From JADKIH01 sp031385005 (lineage in GTDB: Bacteria; Bacteroidota; Bacteroidia; AKYH767-A; 2013-40CM-41-45): DNA of 64,000 nt. The notes under the pieces were generated by a model. The model was not told where the DNA came from. It made no database searches and saw nothing but the letters and a program-made list of their open reading frames with translations. The stretch is from NCBI GenBank assembly GCA_031385005.1, contig JANNBB010000056.1:48065-112064 (forward strand). Reading direction: 5' to 3'. The translations under genes and the position numbers were made by a program. Shown here piece after piece: positions 18,238 through 26,991 of the stretch. Each line of letters starts with the position of its first letter. Position 1 is the stretch's first letter.

Positions 18238-19182
18238 ATGGAAACACAAACAGAACATGTCAAATGCCTGATTATCGGATCGGGACCTGCCGGTTATACT
18301 GCGGCAATTTATGCTTCGAGAGCAGATCTTAAACCGGTAATGTATCAAGGATTGCAGCCCGGCGGACAATTAACCATTACTACGGAGGTAGAAAACTATC
18401 CGGGTTATCCGAAAGGAACAATGGGTCCGGAGATGATGGAAGATTTTAAAGCACAGGCCGAACGCTTCGGAGCGGATATTCGTTATGGATATGCGAGTTC
18501 TGTGGACTTTACCGGACCGGTTCATAAAGTAACGATTGATGAAAATAAAGTAATCACAGCAGATACAGTAATTATTGCCACCGGCGCTTCGGCGAAATGG
18601 CTTGGACTCGAATCGGAACAAAAGTACAATGGCTTTGGTGTTTCCGCTTGTGCAGTTTGTGACGGTTATTTTTTCCGCGGACAAGATGTCGCCATCGTAG
18701 GTGCCGGTGATACGGCTGCAGAAGAAGCAACTTATCTGGCAAAGCTTTGCAAAAAAGTTTACATGATCGTCAGACGTGATGAAATGCGCGCCAGTAAAGC
18801 CATGCAACATCGGGTTACCAATACTCCTAACATAGAAGTTTTATGGAATACTTCGACGAAAGAAATTATCGGTGATAAAACAGTAAACGGAGTTGTTGTA
18901 GTAAACGAAAAAACGAAGGAAGAAAAGAAGCTGGATGTACAGGGCTTTTTTGTAGCCATCGGACATGAACCCAATTCAACGATTTTTAAAAACTGGCTTC
19001 AGATGGATGAAGTAGGTTATATCAATACGATTCCCGGAACGAGTAAAACCAATATCGAAGGCATATTTGCCGCGGGAGACGTGACGGATAAAACATATCG
19101 TCAGGCCGTAACAGCAGCCGGTACAGGATGTATGGCTGCTATCGATGCGGAAAGATTCCTCGCATCGAAAGGGATACATTAA
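18238..19182 (+). CDS. trxB: Thioredoxin-disulfide reductase
   Basis: FAD/NADPH enzyme that reduces thioredoxin in the cytoplasm. The 314-residue protein has the FAD-binding GSGPAGYTAA (14-23), the redox-active CAVC at 138-141 within SACAVCDGYFF, the NADPH-binding GAGDTAAEEA and a C-terminal FAD site (IFAAGDVTD). Length matches low-molecular-weight TrxB. I chose the ATG at 18238 rather than 18208, because the Rossmann strand then sits at the usual distance and a -7-like element lies between the two codons. No thioredoxin gene is adjacent. Confidence 0.95.
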   Translation: METQTEHVKCLIIGSGPAGYTAAIYASRADLKPVMYQGLQPGGQLTITTEVENYPGYPKGTMGPEMMEDFKAQAERFGADIRYGYASSVDFTGPVHKVTIDENKVITADTVIIATGASAKWLGLESEQKYNGFGVSACAVCDGYFFRGQDVAIVGAGDTAAEEATYLAKLCKKVYMIVRRDEMRASKAMQHRVTNTPNIEVLWNTSTKEIIGDKTVNGVVVVNEKTKEEKKLDVQGFFVAIGHEPNSTIFKNWLQMDEVGYINTIPGTSKTNIEGIFAAGDVTDKTYRQAVTAAGTGCMAAIDAERFLASKGIH

Positions 19183-19814
19183 TCACTGTTTTCCAATTAA
19201 AACGAAGACAGGTACTAACATCCTTTCTTTCCATTTTGAATACGACTAAGTGTTAAATAAGCTTGCCTCTTTTTCTGTTATAATAACTTAGCATATAATA
19301 TTGAAATGCAATTTGTCGAAATTTTAGACATGGAGTTTCCAGATTTTGTGAATCCAGGAGTACTATTTCATGAGAACAGTTTTAATAAAAGAACCTTCTT
19401 TTAAGGCGTTGTAACGCGGAAAAGCAATTTCAATCTTTGACTATTTAAAAATACGATTATTACAAAGCAATGGCTTGTAAAGAATGGTCGTACGGAAGGG
19501 TAAGAGGGAAATCCGTACGGCCATTTGGCGCAAGCCATTTTTTTTATTCTCACTGTTTTTCTACTTGCAATATTTATTTCTAATTTAAATGCCGGACTTT
19601 GCATAAGCAGGAGTCCCGGGGCAGATCGCTTACCGTTATCAGGCGCCCTATGGGGGATCTATTGCCCTTGCATAGCCACCCAACATAATTTTTTTGTTTA
19701 TTCCACTGAAGTTAAAGTAACTTGAAATTAATATCACAAAAGCTGATCATTTGCAATAAAGTTATTTAGTTGTAAACCTATTTCAGGATAAAATTTAATC
19801 TTTTACCAAATGAA
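19183..19814. other. 630-base intergenic region with two hairpins
   Basis: No convincing protein gene is found between trxB and the protease. The stretch holds a nested long hairpin (19469-19539), listed separately. It also holds a second possible GC-rich fold in which GGGC plus AGATC (19619-19627) can pair with GATCT and GCCC (19656-19667). The GC content of 19600-19670 is well above the surrounding AT-rich spacer. It could be an unrecognised structured RNA or the remnant of a small mobile repeat; I cannot name it. Confidence 0.4.
19469..19546 (+). terminator. Nested long hairpin followed by T run
   Basis: Outer arms AATGGCTTG (19469-19477) and CAAGCCATT (19531-19539) are perfectly complementary. 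Inner arms of 14 bases (19483-19496 and 19512-19525) pair with a single G-U, and the two stems are separated by 5-base internal loops. A run of T (19538-19546) follows on the plus strand. It works as an intrinsic terminator on paper, but it lies about 290 bases beyond trxB, so it may end an unannotated RNA instead. Confidence 0.5.
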
Positions 19815-21461
19815 TTATTGCTGTACGAGCATTTTCACATGGCTCTTATCATTCGCCAAAATTCGTAAAAAATAAATTCCTTTTGCGGCAGGAATTCCGG
19901 AGTTGATATCGATGGTATTTAAATACCCACCCTTTACGGATTTTTCATTTCTTAAAATAAGTTTTCCGAGTTGATCAAACAATTCAATTGAAGCGACTTC
20001 AGAAGTTGAAGCATAAAAACGTATATGGATGGCATCTGAAAAAGGATTGGGATAAATACCAACAATTTCATCTGCTTTTGGCAGCTCTCCGTTTTCGGTT
20101 GACAAAAAATAACTGGCAATACGGAAATCAGGAATTCCATAGCCGAATGAATCGTTGGGAGTTAAAAAATAATTGGCACTTTTTTCCATGGCATCTTTGA
20201 TTTCCATGTTTGTTTTCGATGGAAATCGTTGCCAAAGACAAGCCGCCGCTCCTGCTAAAATTGGACAAGCGAATGAAGTTCCATTTCCGGTAGATATCCC
20301 ACCGGAAGAATTTGAGAGCGTACTCTTCACTCCTTTTGCAACTAAATTGGGTTTAACATCGCCATCGGATGCAGGACCATAACTGGTGAAAGAAGCCCGT
20401 CTTCCAACTGAGTCCACTGCGCCAACGCTGATAACGTTGTCACCATCCGATGGTGCGCCGATATAATGCCATGCGCTGCTTCCGGAATTTCCGGCGCTAG
20501 TCAGCACGAGCATGCCTTTCGCCACTGCAAAATCTGCTGCAATGCTGCTTGGACAATGATCGCCATCCATATCGGCATATACATGATTCGTTGATGCATC
20601 GTCGAATTCTGTATAACCCAGAGAAGAGGTAATCACATCCGCACCGGCGCTGTCAGCAAATTCAGCAGCGGCATTCCAATTGTATTCTTCGATGATGTTT
20701 TCCGAACCCGCATCTTCGGAACGTAGTAAATAAAAGGAAGCTTGCGGTGCCGTACCTATAAGTTGTCCGGGTACATACCCGGCAATTGTACTCAACACAG
20801 ACATTCCATGAGAGTCATCTTCATATACAGAAGTTTCATTGGAGACAAAATCATAAGTACCTAAAATCCTGTTTTCATTTCTTAATTTTTCAAAAGCGGT
20901 AAAAGAATTGACGGAGAAAAAACCATCATCGATTACAGCTATTTGAACACCTTCACCGTTAAATCCATTCTCATGAAGAAATTCTCCATTCATCAAATGA
21001 ATCTGGTTGAATGAATTTCCAAATCCTTCATTTAAGCCGGTTGACTTCAATATAGATTGTTCGTTAAAAGGAATTCCGCTTTCTATATATTTATGAATAC
21101 TTGGCGTTCCGATTCTGAAAACTTTTGAAGCAGACAATACGAAAGGCAATGCGCGAACAGCATTCAAAACATTCGTATCGCATTCGATAGTTGCGCCATT
21201 AAACCATTTGCTGGTTGTATAAACAACGGCTCCAAGCGACTTTACACTGTCGAGGTAAGAAGAATTAACAGGAATATCCGATTCATCAATAGGAATATTT
21301 GCTTTTGCTCTTCTTTCAATCGCACGAAGAGAAAGAAATCCGGATGGATTATTAACTGAAAAGCTACTATTATTTTTATCGGTAAAACGTATAAAGTATT
21401 TATTGACCGGTTGAGCATTCAACGAAGAAACTAATAAAAGCAGAAAAATAAATAACCGCAT
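19815..21461 (-). CDS. Subtilisin-like serine protease (S8) with T9SS type A sorting domain
   Basis: A secreted 548-residue protease. It has an N-terminal signal peptide (about 1-16, ending NAQ) and a prodomain-like region. The S8 catalytic triad is Asp in AVIDDG (about 178), His in DDSHGMS (218) and Ser in NGTSFACP (396), with the oxyanion Asn in TSAGNSG. The last ~85 residues (from IYPNPFSDAIHIRF to KMLVQQ) are a type IX secretion C-terminal sorting domain, which directs export through the outer membrane and surface attachment. It is 5 bases downstream of a lipoprotein gene. The target is unknown; such proteases often feed on protein or process surface proteins. Confidence 0.92.
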   Translation of the reverse strand: MRLFIFLLLLVSSLNAQPVNKYFIRFTDKNNSSFSVNNPSGFLSLRAIERRAKANIPIDESDIPVNSSYLDSVKSLGAVVYTTSKWFNGATIECDTNVLNAVRALPFVLSASKVFRIGTPSIHKYIESGIPFNEQSILKSTGLNEGFGNSFNQIHLMNGEFLHENGFNGEGVQIAVIDDGFFSVNSFTAFEKLRNENRILGTYDFVSNETSVYEDDSHGMSVLSTIAGYVPGQLIGTAPQASFYLLRSEDAGSENIIEEYNWNAAAEFADSAGADVITSSLGYTEFDDASTNHVYADMDGDHCPSSIAADFAVAKGMLVLTSAGNSGSSAWHYIGAPSDGDNVISVGAVDSVGRRASFTSYGPASDGDVKPNLVAKGVKSTLSNSSGGISTGNGTSFACPILAGAAACLWQRFPSKTNMEIKDAMEKSANYFLTPNDSFGYGIPDFRIASYFLSTENGELPKADEIVGIYPNPFSDAIHIRFYASTSEVASIELFDQLGKLILRNEKSVKGGYLNTIDINSGIPAAKGIYFLRILANDKSHVKMLVQQ

Positions 21462-21466
21462 ATTCG

Positions 21467-22204
21467 TTAATGTTTATAACCGGTAATTTGTTGAGTATAC
21501 TCAAAACCATTCAGAATAACTGTACCTCCTCCTACATTGAGCGTTCTTACACTATCAACTTGTTTGAAGAGTAATCCGGTTCCGGCTCCATAGGTTTCAT
21601 TCTTTATTATTCGATTAATATTGGAAACAAAATCGTTTTGAATAACAGTTATGGTTGAATCGAAGTCCAGGTCGTCGTAGCGTTTAGATATGTAAAGGTT
21701 GCTGTAACTATATTCTTCAGCAGGAAAGAAATTGAGTGCATTTCCATTCCAAAATGTTGATGAAGAGATTGGAAATTTAAGTCGTATGAAACGGATATTA
21801 TCTTCTACACGCTGCACAGAATAAGGATCGATACTGGCAGTCCATACATTGCTTAAAACCCAGGGAACCGTATCGAAATCTCTTTTGTAGCGGATAATGA
21901 CAAAAGACTTTCGTCCTTCAGCATCGATATAAGATGAGTCGACCACTTCTCTAATTAAAAAGTGATAGAAATTGATGGCAGTATCGACACTATCTTGATC
22001 ATCCGAATCCAGATGAACGATTGAGTCCGCCTTATACTCTATCCAGTAACCGTTGTACAAAGGAAAGAAACTTAATTCATCCGTTTGATCGGGCTTGACG
22101 ATTTCATCCTCCTTGCAGGAATGCATTGTAATGAATAGTAGAGCACTTAAAAAAAACAATGATGTACAATTTCGGAATATTACTTTGGTGTTTGGAGCGC
22201 TCAC
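21467..22204 (-). CDS. Predicted lipoprotein of unknown function
   Basis: A 245-residue protein starting at GTG. Its hydrophobic leader ends in a lipobox-like MHSCKED (Cys about 30), so it is probably an outer-membrane or periplasmic lipoprotein. The mature part begins with FFPLYNGYWIEYKADSI, a pattern seen in small beta-rich lipoproteins of Bacteroidetes with no known role. It lies immediately upstream of the T9SS protease and is likely co-transcribed. No enzymatic motif is recognised. Confidence 0.7.
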   Translation of the reverse strand: MSAPNTKVIFRNCTSLFFLSALLFITMHSCKEDEIVKPDQTDELSFFPLYNGYWIEYKADSIVHLDSDDQDSVDTAINFYHFLIREVVDSSYIDAEGRKSFVIIRYKRDFDTVPWVLSNVWTASIDPYSVQRVEDNIRFIRLKFPISSSTFWNGNALNFFPAEEYSYSNLYISKRYDDLDFDSTITVIQNDFVSNINRIIKNETYGAGTGLLFKQVDSVRTLNVGGGTVILNGFEYTQQITGYKH

Positions 22205-22602
22205 TTTTCGATTTTAAATAAAGACAATATTACAATTTAGTTAAAATTAATCAACTATAAAAACACATTACTATAAAAGCTTAAAAATGACAATTTTCTA
22301 ACAAATTACATGGTGATTTTTTGCCACGAATTCACGAATTATTTTTTTCATTCGTGAATTCGTGGCAAATAAAAAATAAAAACTAGCGATAATTATAAAA
22401 TACAGTCCCGTCCTGAAAAAAGTTACTGCCTTAGTGTTGTTTCTTTCATTGATTTTAGTAAGTATTATTTCTACAAAGAATAAAACCTGCATTAATCCGT
22501 TAAATTGTAGTTAAATATCCATTTTTCCCTTAAAAAAGATAGAAAAACCGGTCATCTTTTAAATTAAAGAAGTTACTTTAGCAACCGGATAATCATTATT
22601 AA
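22205..22602. other. 398-base divergent intergenic region
   Basis: Contains a perfect 20-bp inverted repeat (22320-22369) and otherwise AT-rich sequence between a minus-strand and a plus-strand gene. A 64-codon minus-strand frame (22298-22492) includes the repeat and shows no coding signs, so I do not call it a gene. Confidence 0.5.
22320..22369. repeat. Perfect 20-bp inverted repeat (TTCGTGAATTCGTGG type)
   Basis: Two 20-base arms (22320-22339 and 22350-22369) are exact reverse complements around a 10-base AT loop. The arm contains the GCCACGAATTCACGAAT word, which I recall as a frequent intergenic repeat in bacterial genomes. Because T/A tracts lie on both sides it could also act as a two-way terminator, but it stands between divergent genes, where a terminator is not needed. 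Confidence 0.7.
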
Positions 22603-23238
22603 ATGAATCGAATACTATTTATTGTTTTTACCTCTTTGGTAATTCAAACGAAGGCACAGAATCTCGACAAGAATGACCTGGTTCAGTTTTCCGGAGTTAT
22701 TGTTACCTCCGATAGTCTGAAGCCCATTCCCTACTCGAGCGTGATGATAAAAAACAGCAACAGGGGAACCATCAGCGATTATTATGGATTTTTCTCTTTT
22801 GTCGCCAAAATGAGAGACACAATAGAATTTGCCGCTATTGGTTATAAGCGTGCTACATTCGTCATTCCCGATACGCTCAGCGATCAGCGTTGTTCAATGA
22901 TTCAGATATTGAAGGGCGATACTATATTATTAAGAGAAGTGGTCATTTTCCCCTGGCCTACCAAAGAACAATTTAAAGACGCTTTTCTTCGTCTTCGCAT
23001 TCCCGATGATGACCTGGCAAGAGCAGGAAAAAATCTTGATCCGGAACAAATCGCCTATCTCTCCTCCTCGCTTGCAATGGATGGCAGCATGAACTTTCGT
23101 AATCAAATGGAACAACACACTACCCGACTTTATTATGCCGGACAACTTCCTCCTAACAATTTAATGAATCCGATTGCCTGGGCAAAGTTTATTCAGATGT
23201 GGCAAAATGGTGCTTTCAAAAAGAAAGAAAAAAAATAA
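22603..23238 (+). CDS. Secreted protein with carboxypeptidase-regulatory-like domain
   Basis: A 211-residue protein with a short N-terminal signal peptide (IVFTSLVIQTKAQ) and one CarboxypepD_reg-like Ig fold (about residues 28-95: FSGVIVTSDSLKPIPYSSV, GTISDYYGFFSF, IEFAAIGYKR). This domain otherwise forms the N-terminus of TonB receptors. The remainder has no recognised motif and ends in a lysine tract. It is 22 bases upstream of a TonB-dependent receptor gene, so a role in the same uptake or assembly system is plausible but unproven. Confidence 0.75.
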   Translation: MNRILFIVFTSLVIQTKAQNLDKNDLVQFSGVIVTSDSLKPIPYSSVMIKNSNRGTISDYYGFFSFVAKMRDTIEFAAIGYKRATFVIPDTLSDQRCSMIQILKGDTILLREVVIFPWPTKEQFKDAFLRLRIPDDDLARAGKNLDPEQIAYLSSSLAMDGSMNFRNQMEQHTTRLYYAGQLPPNNLMNPIAWAKFIQMWQNGAFKKKEKK

Positions 23239-23260
23239 AAAATAAATCGTTTTGAAGTGC

Positions 23261-25771
23261 ATGAATAATTTCCGTAATGCTTTTCTTTTTTTCCTGATAA
23301 TATTTACCGGTTCTGTATTCGCCCAAAATTCCATTATTACGGGCACGATAAGCGACTCCTTAAACAGACCATTATTCGGAGCTTCCGTTGCTGTTTTCGG
23401 AAAACCTATTGGAACAGTGTCCGATGACAATGGGAAATTTACACTTTCCGTTCCTGCTAACCAATCTCTTCGTATCGTAATCACTTACACCGGACTGAAA
23501 GTTGACAGTTTTAGTATTAGTTTAAAAGCCGGTGAGACCAGAGAAATTAACCGAACTATGCGAGGCAATGTTTTTCAAATGCCCGACGTCAACATTGAAG
23601 ATAAGTCATTCAAGCGAATGAACATCACTCCAATCAATCCGAAAATAGTAAGTCTACTTCCTACTCCCAACCAAAGCGTGGAAGATATTTTAAAATCTAT
23701 GCCCGGAGTCAGTTCTGCTAATGAACTGAGCTCCACTTATTCCGTAAGAGGTGGCAACTATGACGAAAACCTTGTCTATATAAATGACTTTGAAGTTTAC
23801 CGTCCGTTGTTGATACGTTCCGGACAACAAGAAGGACTGAGCATTATCAATCCGGACATGGTTGATGCCATTAACTTTTCCGCAGGTGGTTTCGATGCTA
23901 TTTATGGTGACAAACTCTCTTCCGTTCTTGACATTAAATACAGAAAGCCAAAAAAATTCGCCGGATCAATCAGTGGCAGTTTACTAGGAGCCTCACTCGA
24001 ACTCGAAAATCGCAGCAAGAATACCAAATGGTATTACATGGCCGGGTTAAGACAAAAATCGAATCAGTATTTGCTCAACACTTTTGAGACGAAAGGAGAA
24101 TACAAACCATCGTTCACCGATCTACAATTGTTAACCGGGTATGAAATCAGTAAGAAATTTAATATAGAATTGTTCGCCAATTATTCTCACAACCGTTACA
24201 ATCTGGTACCTGAATCACGCGAGACAAACTTCGGAACCATCAACGATGCGAAACGTTTTACCGTTTATTTCGAAGGTCAAGAAACCGATCGTTATGAAAC
24301 GAATACAGGAGCATTGTCACTCACCTATCATCCGGAAGAAAAACTAACACTCAAAATTATCGGCAGCGCTTATCGGACCAATGAAGAAGAAAATTTTGAT
24401 ATTCTCGGCCAGTATTTCCTCGATCAGTTAGAAGCTGATCTCGGCAAAGCGAATTTCGGTAGCGTGGCATTTAATTTAGGTGTAGGATCTTTTTTGAATC
24501 ATGCCCGGAACAAACTCAATGCAAATATATATTCCGCAGAACACAAAGGTGAATTGATCGGAGATAAAGTTCTTTTACAATGGGGCGTAAAAGCTCAGCA
24601 CGAAGAAATTGAAGACAAGTTGCATGAATGGTATTACAATGACTCTTCGGGCTTCTCCATTCCTTCTTTCAGGGACTCCATCAATCCACAGATTACATTG
24701 AACGATGTTGTTATTAGCAAAAACACCCTTTCATCAAATAGATTTTCAGGTTATGTTCAGCAGACCTGGCAGATAACGGATACAAATAAAATTCTTATCG
24801 CTACCGGATTGCGCATCAATTACTGGGACTTGAACCGCCAAACGGTTATTAGTCCGCGTGCTTCAGTAACATTTAAACCTTCCTGGAACAAACGTTTAAA
24901 TCTAAGGGCTTCAGGTGGATTTTATTATCAACCACCCTTTTACCGGGAGTTGCGCGACCTGAACGGAAAAATTTATCCGGAGACACGTGCACAGAAGTCC
25001 ATTCATGCTGTTGTCGGCGGAGATTATCGCTTTCTGGCTATTGGAAGAGAATTTAAAATCACCGCTGAAATTTTTTATAAATTTCTGGAAGAATTAGTTC
25101 CTTACAAAGTAAGTGACATCCGTATCCGCTATCTTCCTAATTTCACGGCGAAAGGTTTCGCGCGCGGATTCGACCTTCGTATTTTCGGAGAATTTGTTCC
25201 CGGTGCTGAATCATGGATGAGCATTTCCTTCCTACAAACCCTCGAAGATATTAAAGGAGATTTTTACTACAAGAAGTACAATGCACAGGGTGAAGAAATC
25301 ATTTCCGGATTTACATTTAACCAGATTGCGGTCGACAGCGTAAAAATTGAACCGGGCTATCTTCCTCGTCCGGCCGATCAGCATGTAAGCTTTGGATTAT
25401 TCTTCCAGGATTTTCTTCCCAAATTCCCAACCTATAAAATGCAGTTGAGTTTATTGTTCGGAACATCCTTGCCTTTTGGTCCTCCGGGAAAAGATCGTTA
25501 TAAAGATGTATTGCGCACTCCTAATTACAGAAGAGTTGATATAGGTTTTTCCAAACAACTTATCGGTGATGAAGTCAGAAAAAAACCGCAAGGAAAATTG
25601 TTCAGTCATCTCGAATCACTTTGGGCAGGTATCGAAGTATTTAATCTGCTTCAGATAAGTAACGTAGCATCCTATACCTGGATAACTGATATTTCAAATG
25701 CGCGTAAATATGCAGTTCCAAATTATTTAACAGGAAGACAATTGAATATTCGAGTCAGTGCTAAGTTTTAA
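23261..25771 (+). CDS. TonB-dependent receptor with N-terminal CarboxypepD_reg domain
   Basis: An 836-residue outer-membrane active transporter. It has a signal peptide (ending VFAQ near residue 21), a CarboxypepD_reg-like domain (~25-105), a plug domain (QSVEDILKSMPGVSS, SVRGGNYDENLVYINDFEV) and a C-terminal 22-strand beta-barrel region with alternating aromatic residues, ending NIRVSAKF. I use the ATG at 23261 because the upstream frame starts only at a TTG. No SusD partner follows, so it is not a standard polysaccharide-utilisation pair; substrate unknown. It is followed 4 bases later by a small secreted protein. Confidence 0.9.
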   Translation: MNNFRNAFLFFLIIFTGSVFAQNSIITGTISDSLNRPLFGASVAVFGKPIGTVSDDNGKFTLSVPANQSLRIVITYTGLKVDSFSISLKAGETREINRTMRGNVFQMPDVNIEDKSFKRMNITPINPKIVSLLPTPNQSVEDILKSMPGVSSANELSSTYSVRGGNYDENLVYINDFEVYRPLLIRSGQQEGLSIINPDMVDAINFSAGGFDAIYGDKLSSVLDIKYRKPKKFAGSISGSLLGASLELENRSKNTKWYYMAGLRQKSNQYLLNTFETKGEYKPSFTDLQLLTGYEISKKFNIELFANYSHNRYNLVPESRETNFGTINDAKRFTVYFEGQETDRYETNTGALSLTYHPEEKLTLKIIGSAYRTNEEENFDILGQYFLDQLEADLGKANFGSVAFNLGVGSFLNHARNKLNANIYSAEHKGELIGDKVLLQWGVKAQHEEIEDKLHEWYYNDSSGFSIPSFRDSINPQITLNDVVISKNTLSSNRFSGYVQQTWQITDTNKILIATGLRINYWDLNRQTVISPRASVTFKPSWNKRLNLRASGGFYYQPPFYRELRDLNGKIYPETRAQKSIHAVVGGDYRFLAIGREFKITAEIFYKFLEELVPYKVSDIRIRYLPNFTAKGFARGFDLRIFGEFVPGAESWMSISFLQTLEDIKGDFYYKKYNAQGEEIISGFTFNQIAVDSVKIEPGYLPRPADQHVSFGLFFQDFLPKFPTYKMQLSLLFGTSLPFGPPGKDRYKDVLRTPNYRRVDIGFSKQLIGDEVRKKPQGKLFSHLESLWAGIEVFNLLQISNVASYTWITDISNARKYAVPNYLTGRQLNIRVSAKF

Positions 25772-25775
25772 GAAG

Positions 25776-26165
25776 ATGAAAAAAATAATTTTACATGCTT
25801 TATTTTTATTCCTTTTTCCACTTACGATCTTCTCTCAGCGTGTTGTATTTTGCGAAAAAGTCAATAGTTTCGGAAAGCCGGAAAATGAAAGTTCGATTTT
25901 CAACATAGGAAGTAATGGCGGATACTTCAAGGTTTTGGTTACACTTAAAAATAAAGTAGAATCGAAGAAAGTTGTATTCGACATCTATAAAATAGACGGC
26001 AAAAAGAAGTCACTCGACAATACCATTAAGATGGAAGTGAATCCTGCTCTTACTTGGTTTTACAAAGAAATTACATTCTATAAAGAAGGTGAATACCAGG
26101 TATATGTTTACGATGAAAAAGACAAATTACTTGGAGTAGGAAATGTTCAGGTAAGAATTCGTTAA
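25776..26165 (+). CDS. Small secreted protein of unknown function
   Basis: A 129-residue protein with an N-terminal signal peptide (KKIILHALFLFLF to IFSQ). The mature part is predicted beta-rich (YFKVLVTLKN, EGEYQVYVYDEKDK) and ends on basic residues. The ATG at 25776 lies 4 bases after the TonB receptor stop, so the pair is an operon and the product is probably periplasmic. No known domain recognised. Confidence 0.7.
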   Translation: MKKIILHALFLFLFPLTIFSQRVVFCEKVNSFGKPENESSIFNIGSNGGYFKVLVTLKNKVESKKVVFDIYKIDGKKKSLDNTIKMEVNPALTWFYKEITFYKEGEYQVYVYDEKDKLLGVGNVQVRIR

Positions 26166-26183
26166 TCAATTTTTTCAAGGAGC

Positions 26184-26990
26184 TTATTTAAAAGGAGAAT
26201 CTTCTTCTTTTGCCAGGTGATTAAAAACAAGTTTATCAACAAGAGAAGGAAAAAATTTATTCAGCCAGACAGTCAGTTTACCGTCGGAAGTTAATATCAG
26301 ATCTCTTTTACGATTGATGATTGCTTTATAAATATGATTGGCAACCTCATCGGAAGTCATCATCTTTTCCTCTTTACGCGGAGAAGAATGTTGTTGTTCG
26401 CCTTTTTCTGAGAGAGCATTTTTACGGATGTCAGTAGCGGTAAAACCCGGACAGGCGACAAGCACATGCAAATCTTTTTTCAGATTTTCGGTTCGAATCG
26501 TTTCGAGAAAACCTTCCATAGCAAATTTGGAAGCAGAATATCCGGTTCTTCCGGGAAGTCCTTTCTTACCGGCTATCGAAGATATACCAACCAAACTTCC
26601 CTTAGTTTTTAAAAGATAAGGAAGGGCATATTTAGTACAATAGACCGTACCCCAAAAATTGATATCCATTACCTTTCTTAAAACGTCGAGATCGACATCA
26701 GCAAAAAGAGCCCGCATGGAAATTCCTGCATTGTTTATCAGCACATCGATTTGACCGAAACGTTTGATGGTTTCATCTACCAATCGCTTGCAGTCATCTT
26801 CCAGACTTACATCACCAATTACGCTGAGTACTTCAGCGCCTGAGGCCTCCAGCTTTTTTCTTACGTTGTCGAGTTTGTTGGAATCTCTGGCAGAAATTAC
26901 AACCCTGGATTTCTCCGAAGCAAATTTAATGGCAAGTGACTCACCTATCCCTCCCGAAGAACCTGTTATGACGACAACTTTATCCTTCAT
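26184..26990 (-). CDS. SDR family oxidoreductase
   Basis: A 268-residue classical short-chain dehydrogenase. The NAD(P)-binding TGSSGGIGES, NNAGIS and the catalytic Ser-Tyr-Lys (GISSIAG with GYSASKFAM) are all visible. It ends with a hydrophobic-aromatic tail (VWLNKFFPSLVDKLVFNHL) as in membrane-associated DHRS-like reductases. The frame could begin at TTG 26999, but the ATG at 26990 places the Rossmann strand at the N-terminus, one base after the stop of the FAD oxidase gene. Substrate unknown. Confidence 0.87.
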   Translation of the reverse strand: MKDKVVVITGSSGGIGESLAIKFASEKSRVVISARDSNKLDNVRKKLEASGAEVLSVIGDVSLEDDCKRLVDETIKRFGQIDVLINNAGISMRALFADVDLDVLRKVMDINFWGTVYCTKYALPYLLKTKGSLVGISSIAGKKGLPGRTGYSASKFAMEGFLETIRTENLKKDLHVLVACPGFTATDIRKNALSEKGEQQHSSPRKEEKMMTSDEVANHIYKAIINRKRDLILTSDGKLTVWLNKFFPSLVDKLVFNHLAKEEDSPFK

Positions 26991-26991
26991 G

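Noticed and set aside
19469..19539. Integron attC site
   Set aside because: The hairpin lacks the conserved GTTRRRY/RYYYAAC core ends, and no cassette or integrase is near.
19401..19725. Two short overlapping frames (minus 19401-19604, plus 19525-19725)
   Set aside because: They run through the nested hairpin and disagree in strand; no coding character seen.
22298..22492. 64-codon minus-strand frame
   Set aside because: Runs through a perfect palindrome and AT-rich spacer; no leader, motif or neighbour supports it.
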